The position numbers and the translations under genes were made by a program. Of a DNA stretch of 64,000 bases, positions 11,301-23,400 are shown in pieces. Location: positions 39,624,001 through 39,688,000 of the forward strand of contig NC_070614.1 of the NCBI RefSeq assembly GCF_027172205.1, read 5' to 3'. The DNA comes from Podarcis raffonei. Its lineage: Eukaryota > Chordata > Lepidosauria > Squamata > Lacertidae. How positions within the stretch are numbered: position 1 is the first letter of the stretch; every line of letters begins with the position of its first letter. The notes beneath the pieces are model-generated. The model was not told the origin of the DNA and ran no database searches. It worked only from the letters and a program-made list of their open reading frames with translations.

Positions 11301-14300
11301 CACTTTCCCGCTCTTCTGACCCATCCTCTGATTCCTCACTGCTCCCAGACATCTTGGATTTGCTCTTGCCCCTTTCCATCTCCTCTGCCTCACTGCACGA
11401 TTCATCTTCGCTACTGCTGGGCTTCTTCTTAGTCCCTTTTCTTTTTCGCTCTGAGCTCTTACGCTCATTTCTCTCGCTTTCTGATTCTTCCCTGCTTGTG
11501 CTTTGCTTGGGAGGCTTATGATTTCCCTGCTCCAGTTCCTTCCTCTTCTGTGTCGTTTTCATTCCTTTGCTGGCCTGCCTCTTGAACTCCCCACCATCTT
11601 CAGAATCGCTCTCTGAGTTATGGCTCCATTTCTCACTTGCCCTCCTAGCTGCCTTGTGCATTTCCTTCTTCGTCCAACTTTTGCCTCCGGCACTGTCTGA
11701 ATCCCTCTCCAGCTCCTCTGCCCTCACACTTTCCCTGCTTCGTTTACTAGTTCTCCTCATCTTGTGTTGCCTGCTGGGCTGCTCATCCTCTGAATCACTC
11801 TCTAATTCATCCTCACTCTCACTCTCCTCTTGAGCCTTCAAACATCTTCGTCTTGGCCTGTTCTGAGCCTTTTTGCCGCCACTGCCCTTCATCTCCTCTT
11901 CACTCTCGCTTCCATCAATTCTTCCCCCCTTGCACATTTTTCGTGCCTTGGGCAGCTCCATGTCCTCTTCTGACTCTTCTTCCATTTTTCTCCTTTGCTC
12001 ATCCATATTTCTGTTCTTTCCTTTGCCCAGTGTCTCAGTCCGCTTCTGTTCTTTGCCAAACCCTTTCTTTTTCTGGGTCTTGTAGTTGCTCAGCTCTTGT
12101 TCAGAGTCACTCCCTGATTCGATTCTTTGGCCTTTTGCTGCCTTATGTTTTCTGATCTCTTCGGGGTCACTCTGTTCTTCTTCTGTTGTCTCCTTCGACT
12201 CACTCCCTGATCGTTCTCTCTGTCTCCTGCTCTGCTGCCCCCTGTTTGGTTTGCTACCTTTCCCCCTCTGGGGTCGTTCCCTCCTCCTCTTCTTTGCACT
12301 TTGCCCTTCACTCTCAGATCCGCCAGCCTGCCCTTCTGCTCCGGAATCTTGTTGGTCGGAGCAGCTAGAAGATTTCCCAGCTCCAACATGCTTAGGTACC
12401 TTCTTGGAATCAATCTCAGAATCTTTATCATCAGAACTGACTTCTGGAAGATAAAAAGTGAGCAACATGACAGATATTGAGAAGGGGCACTAATCAGTCT
12501 ACCTGGCTGGAAATTTACCTGGTCACCAAGTTAACAACTGTCCGCAGGCGACCAGGCATCCCCAGTGTTGTCGCAACTGCTGGTGGTGGAGCCAATAGGG
12601 CCACGTGTGCCCCCTCCATAATAGCATAGCCCTGTAACGCATAGCAACCCACTATGAGGAATATACCCTTGTCCGACTTTAATTCAAATTATTTCCCACC
12701 CTGTTTCTTTTTAACGTTTGTTCGATTTTTTTTAAAAAGCAAAGAATAAAAAACACAATTTTATTTGCCGACTCAGTAGAATTAATTTAGCAAACAGCGG
12801 AGGAGAGAAAACGCCACAGAGGAAAGCAAGTAGGAATCTTTACGGTGATCAGAGGTCAAAATCCATCTAATAACAAACAAAAACAACCTGCTGAGGAAAA
12901 AACCCTCAAAAAAGGCAAACCAAACACACACAAAGTAACTGCACTCACAAGAAAACAGCAGTTCAAGGCCTGAAGAACACCAGTGATTAAACTGGCCTGC
13001 TTCAAGCAAGGGCAGAAAAAACAAATTGCTGCTTGCAGAGGGGCAACTTAGAAGCCTCCGAGAAGGATGGTGTTTTTACTGCCTTCAAGAAAGTGGAGCA
13101 TAACAATATCCCACTGTCCTATTGTCTACTGGTGAGAGAAGAATTACAAACCTGAAATACCATAAAGGAAAAATAGTAATATTACTTTTTTAAAAAAGGA
13201 TAAGTGTTTATTAAAAGTGTTTAGAGACTCAGTATTTATTATTTATTTATTTCATAAAATTTATACACTACTTGATTGTAAAAAACAAACCTCAAAGCGG
13301 TCTACAAAAAGATAAAGTAGGTTCACAGCCCTACTTCAAAACGCACAAGAGTTAAAATACTAAAACAGATCAAAGTTACCTCAGCTTTCCAAGCATCTGG
13401 GTAAGCTTGTCTAAAGAAAGAATGTTTTTAGCAGGCGCCAAAAAGCATACAGTGAAGACGTCGGCCTGATCTCAAGAGGCAGGGAGTTCCAAAGTGCAGG
13501 TGCTGCCCCACTAAACAATCGACTTCGCACCAATGCAGAGTGGGTATGACATGGCACCGTAGTAGTGCCAAGGTGAGTTCCAGGCAAATATTCCAGAGAT
13601 GTTCCACCACCTCAGGCCACCATCATCTACACTCAGAAGATGTGGTGCTTCCCTCATGGCCTCCTCCTCCCCGCGAGGCCTGTTTTTAGGCTCAAGCCAG
13701 GACAGGGATCTACCCAATGAGGAGAAAGCTGACAGTGGCAGAGGCAATGTGTGTTCAGAAAACACGAACGAATGTTCCCCCTTACATGAAAAACTCTCTG
13801 CATTTTGATAATTAAGAGACGTGCTAGTGTTCCATGGGCATATAGCTTTTTCATTCTTTTATACATTTAAAAATGTGTTCTGAAAGTGGCAGAGAGCCTA
13901 TAAAGGAGGTAACCACGTGCTTTCTGTGAAAGCCCTTTCTCTCTACACATAAAAATGCAGCTGACACAGATCTCCATTAAGGTAATTCTCAACATAACTA
14001 ACAGAATCCTTCCAACTCTACAATTCTATGATGCAGGAATCTGGCTGAAGCTAAGCAAGCCATCAGTGATGGATGGAAGGGCCTCAGTGCGGGATAAAAG
14101 ACAAAACAAAGTGGATTTTTAAAACAAGAGAAGCTGATTTCAATTATGTGCTGCTATCAGCCCGTTATGTGGACTGCATGTCCTTCAGAGGAAGGTCCCA
14201 GCAATTTCCTGCTAGAAATCAAGGTCATCCAAGCAAACTGAAAGCAGTGCATACTGGACAGGCGACAAGCAGCACTTCCTCACGGACTGTGCAAGTGCTT

Positions 14301-14315
14301 TAAACAACCACAGAA

Positions 14316-14350
<35 letters not shown>

Positions 14351-16697
14351 TCCAAGAATCTCAGATACTCCCCTGCAGCTGCAAATCACAAGGAAAGGTT
14401 GGTAAACAGGTGGGAAAAGTCATCTTTCCCAAAAAAACTGTCAGCCTGCCATTTACAAATAATTGTGAAAACCAACCTTAAGAAAGACCCTTCCACAAGC
14501 GAGAGACTAAGACTACGCCAGGGAGCATTTGCATACAGGACAGCATTTTGCAACCTTGTCGCGTACCTGGTATGCTTCCAGTTCGCTGCTTCTTGAGCTC
14601 TTGGATTTCTAACTCCTCGCCAGGGGTATCAGAGTTGCAGCGAGGTCGCTTCTGGATAATGGAGCTGATGTGAGTCTTGAATTTTGCCATGAACTCTACA
14701 GCATTCGCGGAATCCTCCTCCTGTAGATGACATCAAAATGAAAAGTTTCCAGCTTTAACTATTTGGACCCCTTTCACTGCCTCCGGTGGCACAGCACACC
14801 TTTCCTCTCCTCCAGCTGGCTCCCCCAGAGAAAGTGCTGCCCTGCCCTTTACCCACTAACATTGCCCGCACCTCCATCCGGTTCAACTCTAGTTCCACCA
14901 GCTGCCTGAGTTGCTCCTTTTGCTCTTCAGCCATACTCTCCCGCCCGACATGGAGCAGATATTTCTTCCGGATTATAGCATTCGTGAGGGTGCTGCAAGA
15001 AACAGCAATAATGGTGAGGAATGAGGCTTTTGTTGAATAGCCACACATTCACTGTTAATTTCATTTCCAGTTCAAGTTCCATCTCCAGTTCCAATGCATA
15101 TAAAAACAATACAGTAATAAAATATCAACAGCCACCAAGTCACAAGGAACCAGCAAGACAAGCATGCCCATCTCCAGCACCAATGAATGGATTAACCGAA
15201 ATCTGGGGCAAATAAACACATTTTTATTTGGCACCAAAAGCCCAACAGTGTCAGCACCTGTTAAATCTAAGAAAGGAGGGCATTCCATTATTGATCTGCC
15301 AGTCCCGAGGGCACCCTCTTGTGTGTTGCCACATAGCAAGTGCTTGATAAATACAACATACGGGCAGGCTTAAATGGGAGCAGGCAATGCACAGAGTATG
15401 TAGGTCCTAAGCCATGTAGGGTTTTACATGTCCACAACCTCCCGATGGGAGACAGATGCACCATGTACTTAAAAGTACTTGAGCAAAATGGTCACAGCTG
15501 GTGTCTGTGGGCTCCCTCACCCTAGACATTGGGCTTGTTACCTGAGAACTGGCCTATGTGTGTAAAAGGTAAAACGGTAAAGGACCCCTGGACGGTTAAG
15601 TCCAATCAAAGGCGACTATTGAATTGCGGCGTTCATCTTGCTTTTCAGGCTGAGGGACCCACAGAACACCGTGACAGGAGCCAGAGCGCAAGGAAACGCC
15701 GTTTACCTTCCCACCGCAGCAATACCTATTTATCTACTTGCACTGGTGTGCTTTTGAACGGCTAGGTTGGCAGGAGCTGGGATACAGCAAAGGGGGCTTA
15801 CCCCGTCACAGGGATTCAAACCATCAACCTTCTGATTGGCGAGCTCAAAAGGCTCAGTGGTTTAGACCACAGCGCCACCCTATGTGTGTACTCGCCCCCC
15901 CACCCTCTAAGATGTCTAAACAATAAATGTTCAAAATACACAGGGTGGATGCACATACATAGATATATAAACCATATTCTGAAAAGATGTAGTGAGCACT
16001 TCTAAAGACATTTCGATTCTCTTAAATGACCTCAACTATTTCTCTGCAGTAGAAGGAAGGAGATGAGGGAGAATACGTCCCCCAAAATAGTTGACCTGTA
16101 AATCCTGCTAATAGATCAAATTGCTTGGCATGTGGGGGGCTTACCCCTCCCTGGAAAACTGGTCTGGCATGCATCTGTTAAGATATTTTCTGTTAAGATT
16201 AGAGCATCTGTGTATCAATCGGTATAAGTTTGTAAAAGAGATTCAGGATCCATCGTCCTTAGCAGGTCAGAGGGTTATCCTGGACACCCACCCACCCCCG
16301 GCCAGGGACTGACCACGACCTTCTCCTCCAAGGAAGGCCAGGTCTTCTTGGCAAAAGGTGCCAGCAGGTGTGCGCTTAGCGGTTCAATCTTTCCTCGCGT
16401 CACACCCATTCCCGAGGAAGCGCCTTTCCCCCACCGCCTTCCCCGACGCGAAAGGGGCCGGCTGTGCGGTTTATTTCAAATGCTCAGGGACACCCCAGTC
16501 TTCCTTATCCCCGAGTGCGAAAAGCAGGTTTTCAGAGCCAAAGGCCGCCGGCCCCGGGTTCGGGTTCAGCCTTGCAGGCGCCCCCTCAGCCGGAAGCCTT
16601 GAGCGGCTCCGGACTCTCACTTGAGATCGGGCTTTTCCTGAAAGAGAGCCCTGACGAAGGCTTCCATCCTCTGCAGCTCCGCGGGATCCGCTGCCAT
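8304..16697 (-). CDS. HIRIP3: HIRA-interacting protein 3, CHZ-domain histone H2A-H2B chaperone, 7 coding exons
   Basis: Coding exons in transcript order: 16697-16621, 14992-14872, 14720-14567, 12443-11032, 10290-10116, 9265-9167, 8446-8304. All joins are GT/AG and keep phase. The product is about 726 aa (human is 556 aa from memory). The N-terminus (exons 1-2, residues 1-66) reads FVRALFQEKPDLNTLTNAII, a helical DEK-C-like segment close to human FTRSFFRGRPDLSTLTHSIV. Exon 4 (residues about 119-588) is a low-complexity Ser/Glu/Lys/Arg region with many acidic-serine patches such as SESEDELESDSEDE, likely casein kinase 2 sites. Exons 5-6 (about 597-680) carry the CHZ-type core IRRLKRYIRECGAHRNYKKL ending in AAEIASLD, which in the family binds H2A-H2B. 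The C-terminus DWSHLKGVISSDGESN matches human almost exactly. The protein is nuclear, and the gene is divergent from INO80E across a 647 bp ATG-to-ATG gap. The exon 2 donor (GAG|GTGCGG) is the weakest join. It was chosen over GTGG|GTAAAG because only it keeps frame. Confidence 0.95.
9535..9725 (+). repeat. tRNA-type SINE copy in HIRIP3 intron 5
   Basis: It begins with an A-box-like 'ggctttagcgcagtgacag', then 'ctctgcatgcagaaggtcc' and a box-B-like 'cgcttcaacccttggc', followed by a tRNA-unrelated body and a 'gacagcttcat' end. It lies in the intron between HIRIP3 exons 5 and 6 on the opposite strand. Copies at 10450 and 62822 share parts of it. Confidence 0.55.
10450..10605 (+). repeat. tRNA-type SINE copy in HIRIP3 intron 4
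   Basis: It shares 'gtgcagaagattcccaggc' and 'caaccccca' (box B region) with the 9535 copy, then the body 'gctgctgccagtcagtgtag' and 'gatgggccaatggtctgag', phrases typical of an abundant squamate SINE. The end is truncated near 10605. Confidence 0.55.
13235..13640 (-). mobile_element. L2-like LINE 3' fragment in HIRIP3 intron 3
   Basis: A (TTTA)n-rich left end and 'aaatttatacactacttg' followed by 'cctcaaagcggtctacaaaa' give an antisense LINE tail. The following 300 bp ('gcagggagttccaaagtgca') matches the copy at 39770-40330 phrase for phrase. It is on the transcribed strand of HIRIP3. The clade is a guess. Confidence 0.55.
14316..14351. repeat. (CT)n(CA)n microsatellite
   Basis: A pure CT run passes directly into a CA run in HIRIP3 intron 3, just downstream of exon 3. 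Confidence 0.9.
15565..15878 (-). mobile_element. Squamate ~340 bp tRNA-headed SINE, copy A
   Basis: The minus strand shows a tRNA-like head (box A region 'ggcgctgtggtctaaacc', degenerate box B) at the right and an A-rich 'cctttacc' tail at the left. A perfect 12 bp target duplication, cctatgtgtgta, occurs at 15553-15564 and 15879-15890 (the left end of the second copy slightly overlaps the element edge). The copy lies in HIRIP3 intron 1. Confidence 0.85.
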
Positions 16698-17480
16698 CCT
16701 TTCCCGCCAACGGACTCCTCCGAGCTGAAGCGGTCCTTCTCCCCGCAAGGCCTACTGGGAAGTGTAGTCCCGAGTAACAGCGACCGCAGCAGCAGCAACC
16801 GGAGAGCCTCTCACCGTGGCGGGTGGAGAAATAGGGGAGCGACGCAGGGCGCTGGAGGCGCGGTTCGCGAAGGTTAGCAAATGAGCCAATGGGAGCGGAT
16901 TCGACGGCGTCGCCGGGCCTGACGGGAAACGTAGTCCTAGCAAAGCGTACGTGCCCATAGCAACGGGGAGGTAGCGGGTATTTCCGGGTGTGACAAGCCA
17001 ACGCGCGTCCAATGGGGAAATTTATATTACGCAGCGCTGCCCTTTGTTTAATTCCCTGAGTTTGGGCCTCTCAATAGCTCCCATGCCGTGTTTGAATAAT
17101 AGGGACTCCAGATAATAAAAAATTAAAAATTCGGGGGTTGGTTGTTGTGGAAAAAGCATCCCCGCCGCGAGGCATGCTGGGAGTCGTAGTCCTGCTCCCC
17201 CTGCCCATCCGCTTTGCTGAGGTTTCTTCCCGGAGCATACCGGGAAATGTAGTTCTTCCACTGTAACCTTTCCCCCCCGCCCCCCCCCGTGCTCTCTCTC
17301 TTCCCAGTCTCAGTTCCTGCCTCCCGTTGCTCCCCCAGGTGGGCATGAACGGGGCGGGAGAGCCTGATCCTGGCAGCGGGGGCTACAAAAGGCGCTACAG
17401 GGCCTTGAAGAGGAGGCTGAAGTTCCTGATCTATGTGAGGAGCTGGGGGGGGCGGTGGGGAGAGGGGAGGCACCGGAGGG
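16340..17480. promoter_or_regulatory. GC-rich bidirectional promoter of HIRIP3 and INO80E
   Basis: The window between the two divergent start codons (16697 on minus, 17345 on plus) and its edges is rich in CpG. It holds CCAAT-type sites ('agccaatggg' near 16883 and 'tccaatgggg' near 17008). Four copies of a ZNF143/THAP11-like motif lie at 16752-16769 (ctactgggaagtgtagtc), 16919-16936 (ctgacgggaaacgtagtc), 17172-17191 (gcatgctgggagtcgtagtc) and about 17236-17255 (catacc + gggaaatgtagttc). I see no TATA box. That architecture is typical of shared housekeeping promoters. Confidence 0.8.
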
Positions 17481-20400
17481 AAGCAGGTCATGTTATTTTT
17501 GAAGGAGGGGGCAATATTTACGTTTGCAGGCGGAGCGAGTTATGGATGAGTGAGAAACAGGGTGGGAACCGAGGGTTATGCTGTATCAACATGTTTCCGA
17601 TTCCATGTGTCCAAAACATTGTGGGCATCCTGGTCTCGTGGGGGAAAAGAGCACGTGGGGCGTCCCGGGTTAAGATCTGTTGAATCAACCCGCGCTTTTG
17701 TTTTTATAGGGAGATCCGAGTAGATCTTAAAACTTTTATTGGACCGAGACTAGATAGCCTGCTCACTTGTAAGGGAGCTGAGAGCGGGGTTGGTTTCAGT
17801 GGGGTTTGTTCCCTAAAAAAAAAACATGCCTAGGATTTCATCTTTCGAAACCTAGTGTGACGTGGACGGGTGTGTGCTAGGTTTGGGGGGCTTTTCTGGG
17901 GATTATCTTTACCATGAGCTCTGTGATAGGCAGCTGTAGGTTAAGAGTGAGCAATATGTGGGAGCTTATAGTGCAAACCTACTTTGCAGGGTTATTATCT
18001 GAGCATTAAAAAAAAGATAACTGTGTGAGAAAAGCTTTCTTATAGCCATTTAATATCCTGCTCTTCAGTCTGGAGAGCAGCTCACCACAGTTAAAACACT
18101 TACAGTTCAGTACATTCAATGAATAATAATGATGATGATAATAATTATTATTATTTATACCCCACCCATCTGGCTGAGTTTTTCCCCAGCCACTCTGGCG
18201 GCTCCCAATCGAGTGTTAAAAACAATACAGCATTAAACAAGACAGCCTAGGACCCTCATACCTACGGGACTGCCTCTCCTGGTATGCCCTGCGGAGGACC
18301 TTAAGGTCCATAAATAGCAATACTCTTCCCTAAGGAAGTCGGATTAGCTTCAGCCAGGCCTCCAGCCTGGTGGAACACTCTGTCTCATGAGACCAGGGCC
18401 CTGCGGGATTTGATTTCTTTCCGCAGGGCCTGTAAGACAGAGTTCTTCCGCCTGGCCTTTGGCTTGGAATCAGCCTGATCCCTTCCCCCTCTTTCCTTTT
18501 CCTTCTGTGATGGAACCCTTATTTGGGGACATCCCTGGCTTTTTTCTGGCCCAGGTAGGACCAGTCTGGATGGTTAGCCTTGGTGAAGATTTGACGTTTT
18601 CTCCCCCCAAACAGTTTTTGATCTGGGCTTCCACTGAAATGAGGCTGCATTTTAAGTTGTATTTTAATCCTGTTTTTAAGTTGTATTTTAATCATTGGTT
18701 TTTATACTTGATGTTATCTGCCCTGAGCTTGGTCTTGGCCGGGGAGGGCGGGGTATAAATAAAATAAAATAAAAATTAAAAACTTCCCTAAACAGGGCTG
18801 CCTTCAGATGTCTTTTAAAAATAGGATAGTTGTTTATTTCCTTGACATCTGATGGGAGGGCATTCCACAGGGAGGGTGCCACTACTGTGAAGGCCCTTGG
18901 CCTGGTTCCCTGTAACCTCACTTCTCGCAGTGAAGGAACCAGCAAAAGACCTTCGGAGGACCTCAGTGTCCGGGTTGAGCAATGGGGGTGGAGACGCTCC
19001 TTCAGGTATACTGGGCTGAGGCCGTTTAGGGCTTTAAAGGTCAGCACCAACACTTTGAATCGTGCTCGGAAACGTACTGGGAGCCAGTCAAGATCTCTCG
19101 GGACCGGTGTTATATAGTCCCGGTGGCCACTCCTAGTCACCAGTCTAGCTGCTGCATTCTGGATTAATTGCAGTTTCCGGGTCACCTTCAAAGGTAGCCC
19201 CACGTAGAGCGCATTGCAGTAGTCCAAGCGGGAGATAACTAGAGCATGCACCACTCTGGCAAGACAGTTCGCGGGCAGGTAAGATCTCAGCCTGGCGTAC
19301 CAGATGGAGCTGGTAGACAGCCGCCCTGGACACAGGATTGACCTGCGCCTCCATGGACAGCTGTGAGTCCAAAATGACTCCCAGGCTGCGCACCTGGTCC
19401 TTCAGTGAAGGCATTTTAAAACCAGCAGAACAGCAAGGAATCTCTATGAAACAAAGGGAATATAAGACTAGTGTGAAACGTGATGATTTTTGGGTGCAGA
19501 GCTGACCCTTTGGTAGAAATCCAAAAAGCACCCCTTCCCTCTGGTATATAAATATTATTTGATTAAGTGATTTGATAGTTTGAAAAAGGAAAGAAAAAGA
19601 AAAACACTGTCAGCTCACATTAATGATACAGTAACTATCAATACGTTTTAGTTTAGACATATAGCTCAATATATGCTGTCCAAAAAGATATCCAAGCGAG
19701 ATTTGCATTTCTAAAAAGTATGTTCAAATTCAGCAAAAGTTTTAGGGTCTTTGGACCATTCAATAATAGATGGTGGGTATTTATCCTTTCAGGTTCAAAA
19801 TATAAGTCTCTTAGTTATCACAAGAGCTTGCAAAAATCACACTTCGTTGTCCTATAATTAATTCCAGAATGGCTGACTAACGGGTTGGCATTCTTTTCTT
19901 TTTTCGATAACATTTTATTAATTTTCCAAAAACAACCAAAATAAAAAACAGTAATAATATTCACATTCAAAAATTTACACCATAATCTTAATAGACTTCC
20001 CTCCACTTCCCCTCCTGGTTCCATTATTTTACTCTTATTTAAGCACGTCCTTAAAATCTTATATTCTTAACAATCCAGTTTTTAAACCTTATTCATCTTA
20101 TTACAACTGACTTTAAAAAGTTCAACTAATGTAAAAACCTATCCACAAAGCTTAGAAGGTTATGCTTTAAACATTTCCCTTATTTAAAAAAGAAAAAAGA
20201 GAAAACCAATGTCCTTTTGGGTTTCAAGTTGTCTAATATGTCCTGCATAGTTCACTAATTTATTTTACCAATCTTCTTTGGCGGTGGGGATGGGCTGGTC
20301 TTGGCCTGGCATCCACTCTCAGGTGCAGGAACAAAGTCTTTTGCCCAGTAAATCCATTAAGTCCTGTACGTTTCAGAATCATAGCTTCTATTTTTTTTAA

Positions 20401-23400
20401 CAAAGGTCATTTTCAACATTCTCTTCAGATCTTTATATGTTACCTCCCCGGCCTTCTTAATAACTTTACATTGCCATCACGTATAGTAGCCTCTCATACC
20501 TTTCCCCCTTCCTTTCTGTTTTGTCTCCGTCAAAGTAAAATCTTCCCAGATCAATTCACACGAGGTGCCATTTTAACTGTGGATCCCCTTTACTTTCCCT
20601 TGTATTTTCCTCGAGCCTACCACCTCAACCTTTCCCACCTCAGTGGTTTATATGTTCACTTCTTTAAGTTGTCACACAGACTCTGAAAGTAAATTAGTAT
20701 TTTCCCAGATTTGAGAAGCTGTTTCATCAACATTTTCCTTTATCTTGCACAATTCTGTTTTAAATTCTGAAATCAAATTGTAAAATTCATATTTTACAGC
20801 ATATTCTTTTGACCTACGACCTTGCTGGTTTGTTTCAACATTGGATTTTCTTCTACCATTTCTAATTTCAGGTGGAGGGGAGTGGAATCTCTCCCCTTTT
20901 CCCAGCTTCCTCTCTAAGATTAAATTCCAAAACAAAATTTTTAACAAATTATATTTTCCCATCTTTACATCCATTCACAACAAAATAAATTTTGCTCAAT
21001 ATGAATAAAACTGTAATATTAATATTGTTTTAAAGTCTCATTCTCCGGAGGGAGCCTGCTCGGCAGGGGCTGGGTCCTACCGCATCGGCGACGCGGGGAC
21101 CCTTAAAAACCACGGCCACGGAGGCCGTGGACATGGAGACTCGGCTGGCACTGCTAGCGCCCTCCCGACTCGTGAAGGAGCCTTTTTAAAGGCTACGGAT
21201 CGGGTGCCGGGGAGAAGCGTGGTGCTTTGAGTCCTCTGCTATCCCTGCCGAGCGAAGCCGCATGCCATCCGGCGGAGAGCGCTGACTTCTTCCATTGAGA
21301 ATTCGGATTTGTAACAACAACCCGTGAGTAATTTGGAAACCGGGTTTAAAAGGAGAAAAAAAGAATTTTTTTTTTCGGATTTGATACGAGCGGGGGGGGG
21401 ATCCAAAAAGGAAGTCAGTCCCCCTCCCTACTGTAAACCTTCCAAAACAAGGACTGGGAAACCAAGGTCCAAAAAGAATTGAATTGCTGATAAGAACTAA
21501 GAATTCCACGATGGGAAACTACAAGAACTGTGCTGGAGGAAGAATTGAGGGAGAAGGAAAACGTAACCCCCCCCCCTGGGAACCGGGGTGATTGAGGAGA
21601 GAGCCTGGCGAAAAGCGAAGGAGATTTTGACAGCTGTCAAAGTAGCTGTCAAAGTCCGAAATTTAAAGAGGACTTGATTATGAGGACTTTGCTGGTTAAT
21701 TTTGCTACAATTTGTTACAATTTGTCAAAACTTGGATATAAAATGGCGAAAACATGGATAACAATCGGACTTTTGGACTAGAGAAAACAAAGTTACAACA
21801 ATCCCCCTAGAGGAGTTTCGGGACATTACAAAGAAGGTCGTAAGTGGAAAAATACCATTGGAATTCTACAGGACTGGTTATCTTCTGGGAAAGCTGCGAA
21901 ACGGAAACAATATTGTGTCTACAGGGTGTTTAGCTAAACAATAGAATTTTCTATTGAAGAAAGGAAGGGACTGAACGTATGTTTTTGTTCCTGAATAACA
22001 ATAATCCCTGCAGACCTACTAAACTTCTGAATTAGAACGTTTTGGCAGCGGAACAAGAGGAAACTGGACTACAACTTGGAAAGAACAATGGGGGGAGCTT
22101 TATTAAAGATTGGAAATTAAATGGTTTAAAAATAACTTTAAAAATAATTATAAAAAGAAAAAAGCCAGCAAGGAATCGGGGGGAAAATGTGATTTATGGA
22201 CTTTAAGAATTCCAGGCAGACAATATGGATTAGTGGCCAGGGGGAAATTAAACCGGGGACGGGGGGGGGGAGAACTAGAATCCAAAGGCTTGTCAACTAT
22301 TTTTTGAATTGGCTTTTTTTCATTTACTATACTTTTTATTTCTTGTTTCTTATTTCTTTATTGTGTGAGGTGTCTTTATCACTAAAAAAAAAGGGGAAAT
22401 TGTGGAATGGAAAGGGGGTGGGCCCTGGGGAGAGAACTCTTGTCTTTTATTAAGGGTACTGGTGAGGACTGAATAATTTTAAATTTAAATTTGAATAATG
22501 GTTTAAACAAATTAAGTTTTAATTAGAACTGAGAACTTGTGGAGCCAACAATATGATAGGGGAATATGGTAGGGGTGGGGGAAGGAGGGAGTCCCGGAAA
22601 GAGGGTGTTTGAAAAGAAGGCTTTGAATGTATTCTATTCTTTTTCTTTCTGTATCTCTGAAAATCTTAATAAATATTATTTAAAAAAAAAAAAATTAAAG
22701 TCTCATTCTGACTTGCATGGTCTCTCTTGTTTTTCTCAGGAACAAGAATGTTTCCAGGAAGAACTGAGAAAAGCGCAAAGGAAACTCTTAAAAGTTTCAC
22801 GGGATAAAAGGTGGGCTGGTGCGATAGAGAAGGGCAGAGGGGGTGCAGAATGGGGAGATGATGGGGGAGGTTGTGGCGCTGACACTGAGAGATGCTTATG
22901 GGCTTGGTGCAGGAGAAATGAAATATTTTATGATGAAGGGTGGGATATCAGTTCTACAACCAAATAAATAATAGATAGGGTTGCCATCTTTTTTTGGCAG
23001 GGTTCCTGGGTCCTTAAAAGCTAGGTGGCAGGGGAAAATCAATTCATCTCATGATAGGGAAAACTGCACCTGTTTGGTTTCTGCCTGAAAAGCTGCTAAT
23101 AATGTTGCAGGCGAGCTCTGCCTTAAAAAGGTGACTGTTCTGTAAATGGTGGGAAGGGAGCAGGAACAGGATATCTGAGGTGGCAGCAGGACTTAGTTTA
23201 TGTCAAAGATGTCTAGCATTGAGATTCAGACTTTGTTTTCAATACCAGAGCAGAATTTGAGACTTTGAGCACTAAAAATAAGAGTGCCTCAGAGTCATAG
23301 CTGTCAAGCGTCCCTTATTTGGCGGGACAGTCCCTTATCCCAGGGCCATGTCCCGCTGCTGTCCCTTATTGATGATGTCCCTTAAATAAGCTACTGAAGG

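Noticed and set aside
11003-11521. Long plus-strand ORF, Ser/Leu-rich
   Set aside because: It is the antisense of the low-complexity HIRIP3 exon 4. Neighbouring plus-strand ORFs to 12454 have the same origin.
16348-17001. Several ORFs on both strands in the GC-rich promoter
   Set aside because: High GC removes stops by chance. Only HIRIP3 exon 1 and INO80E exon 1 have homology.
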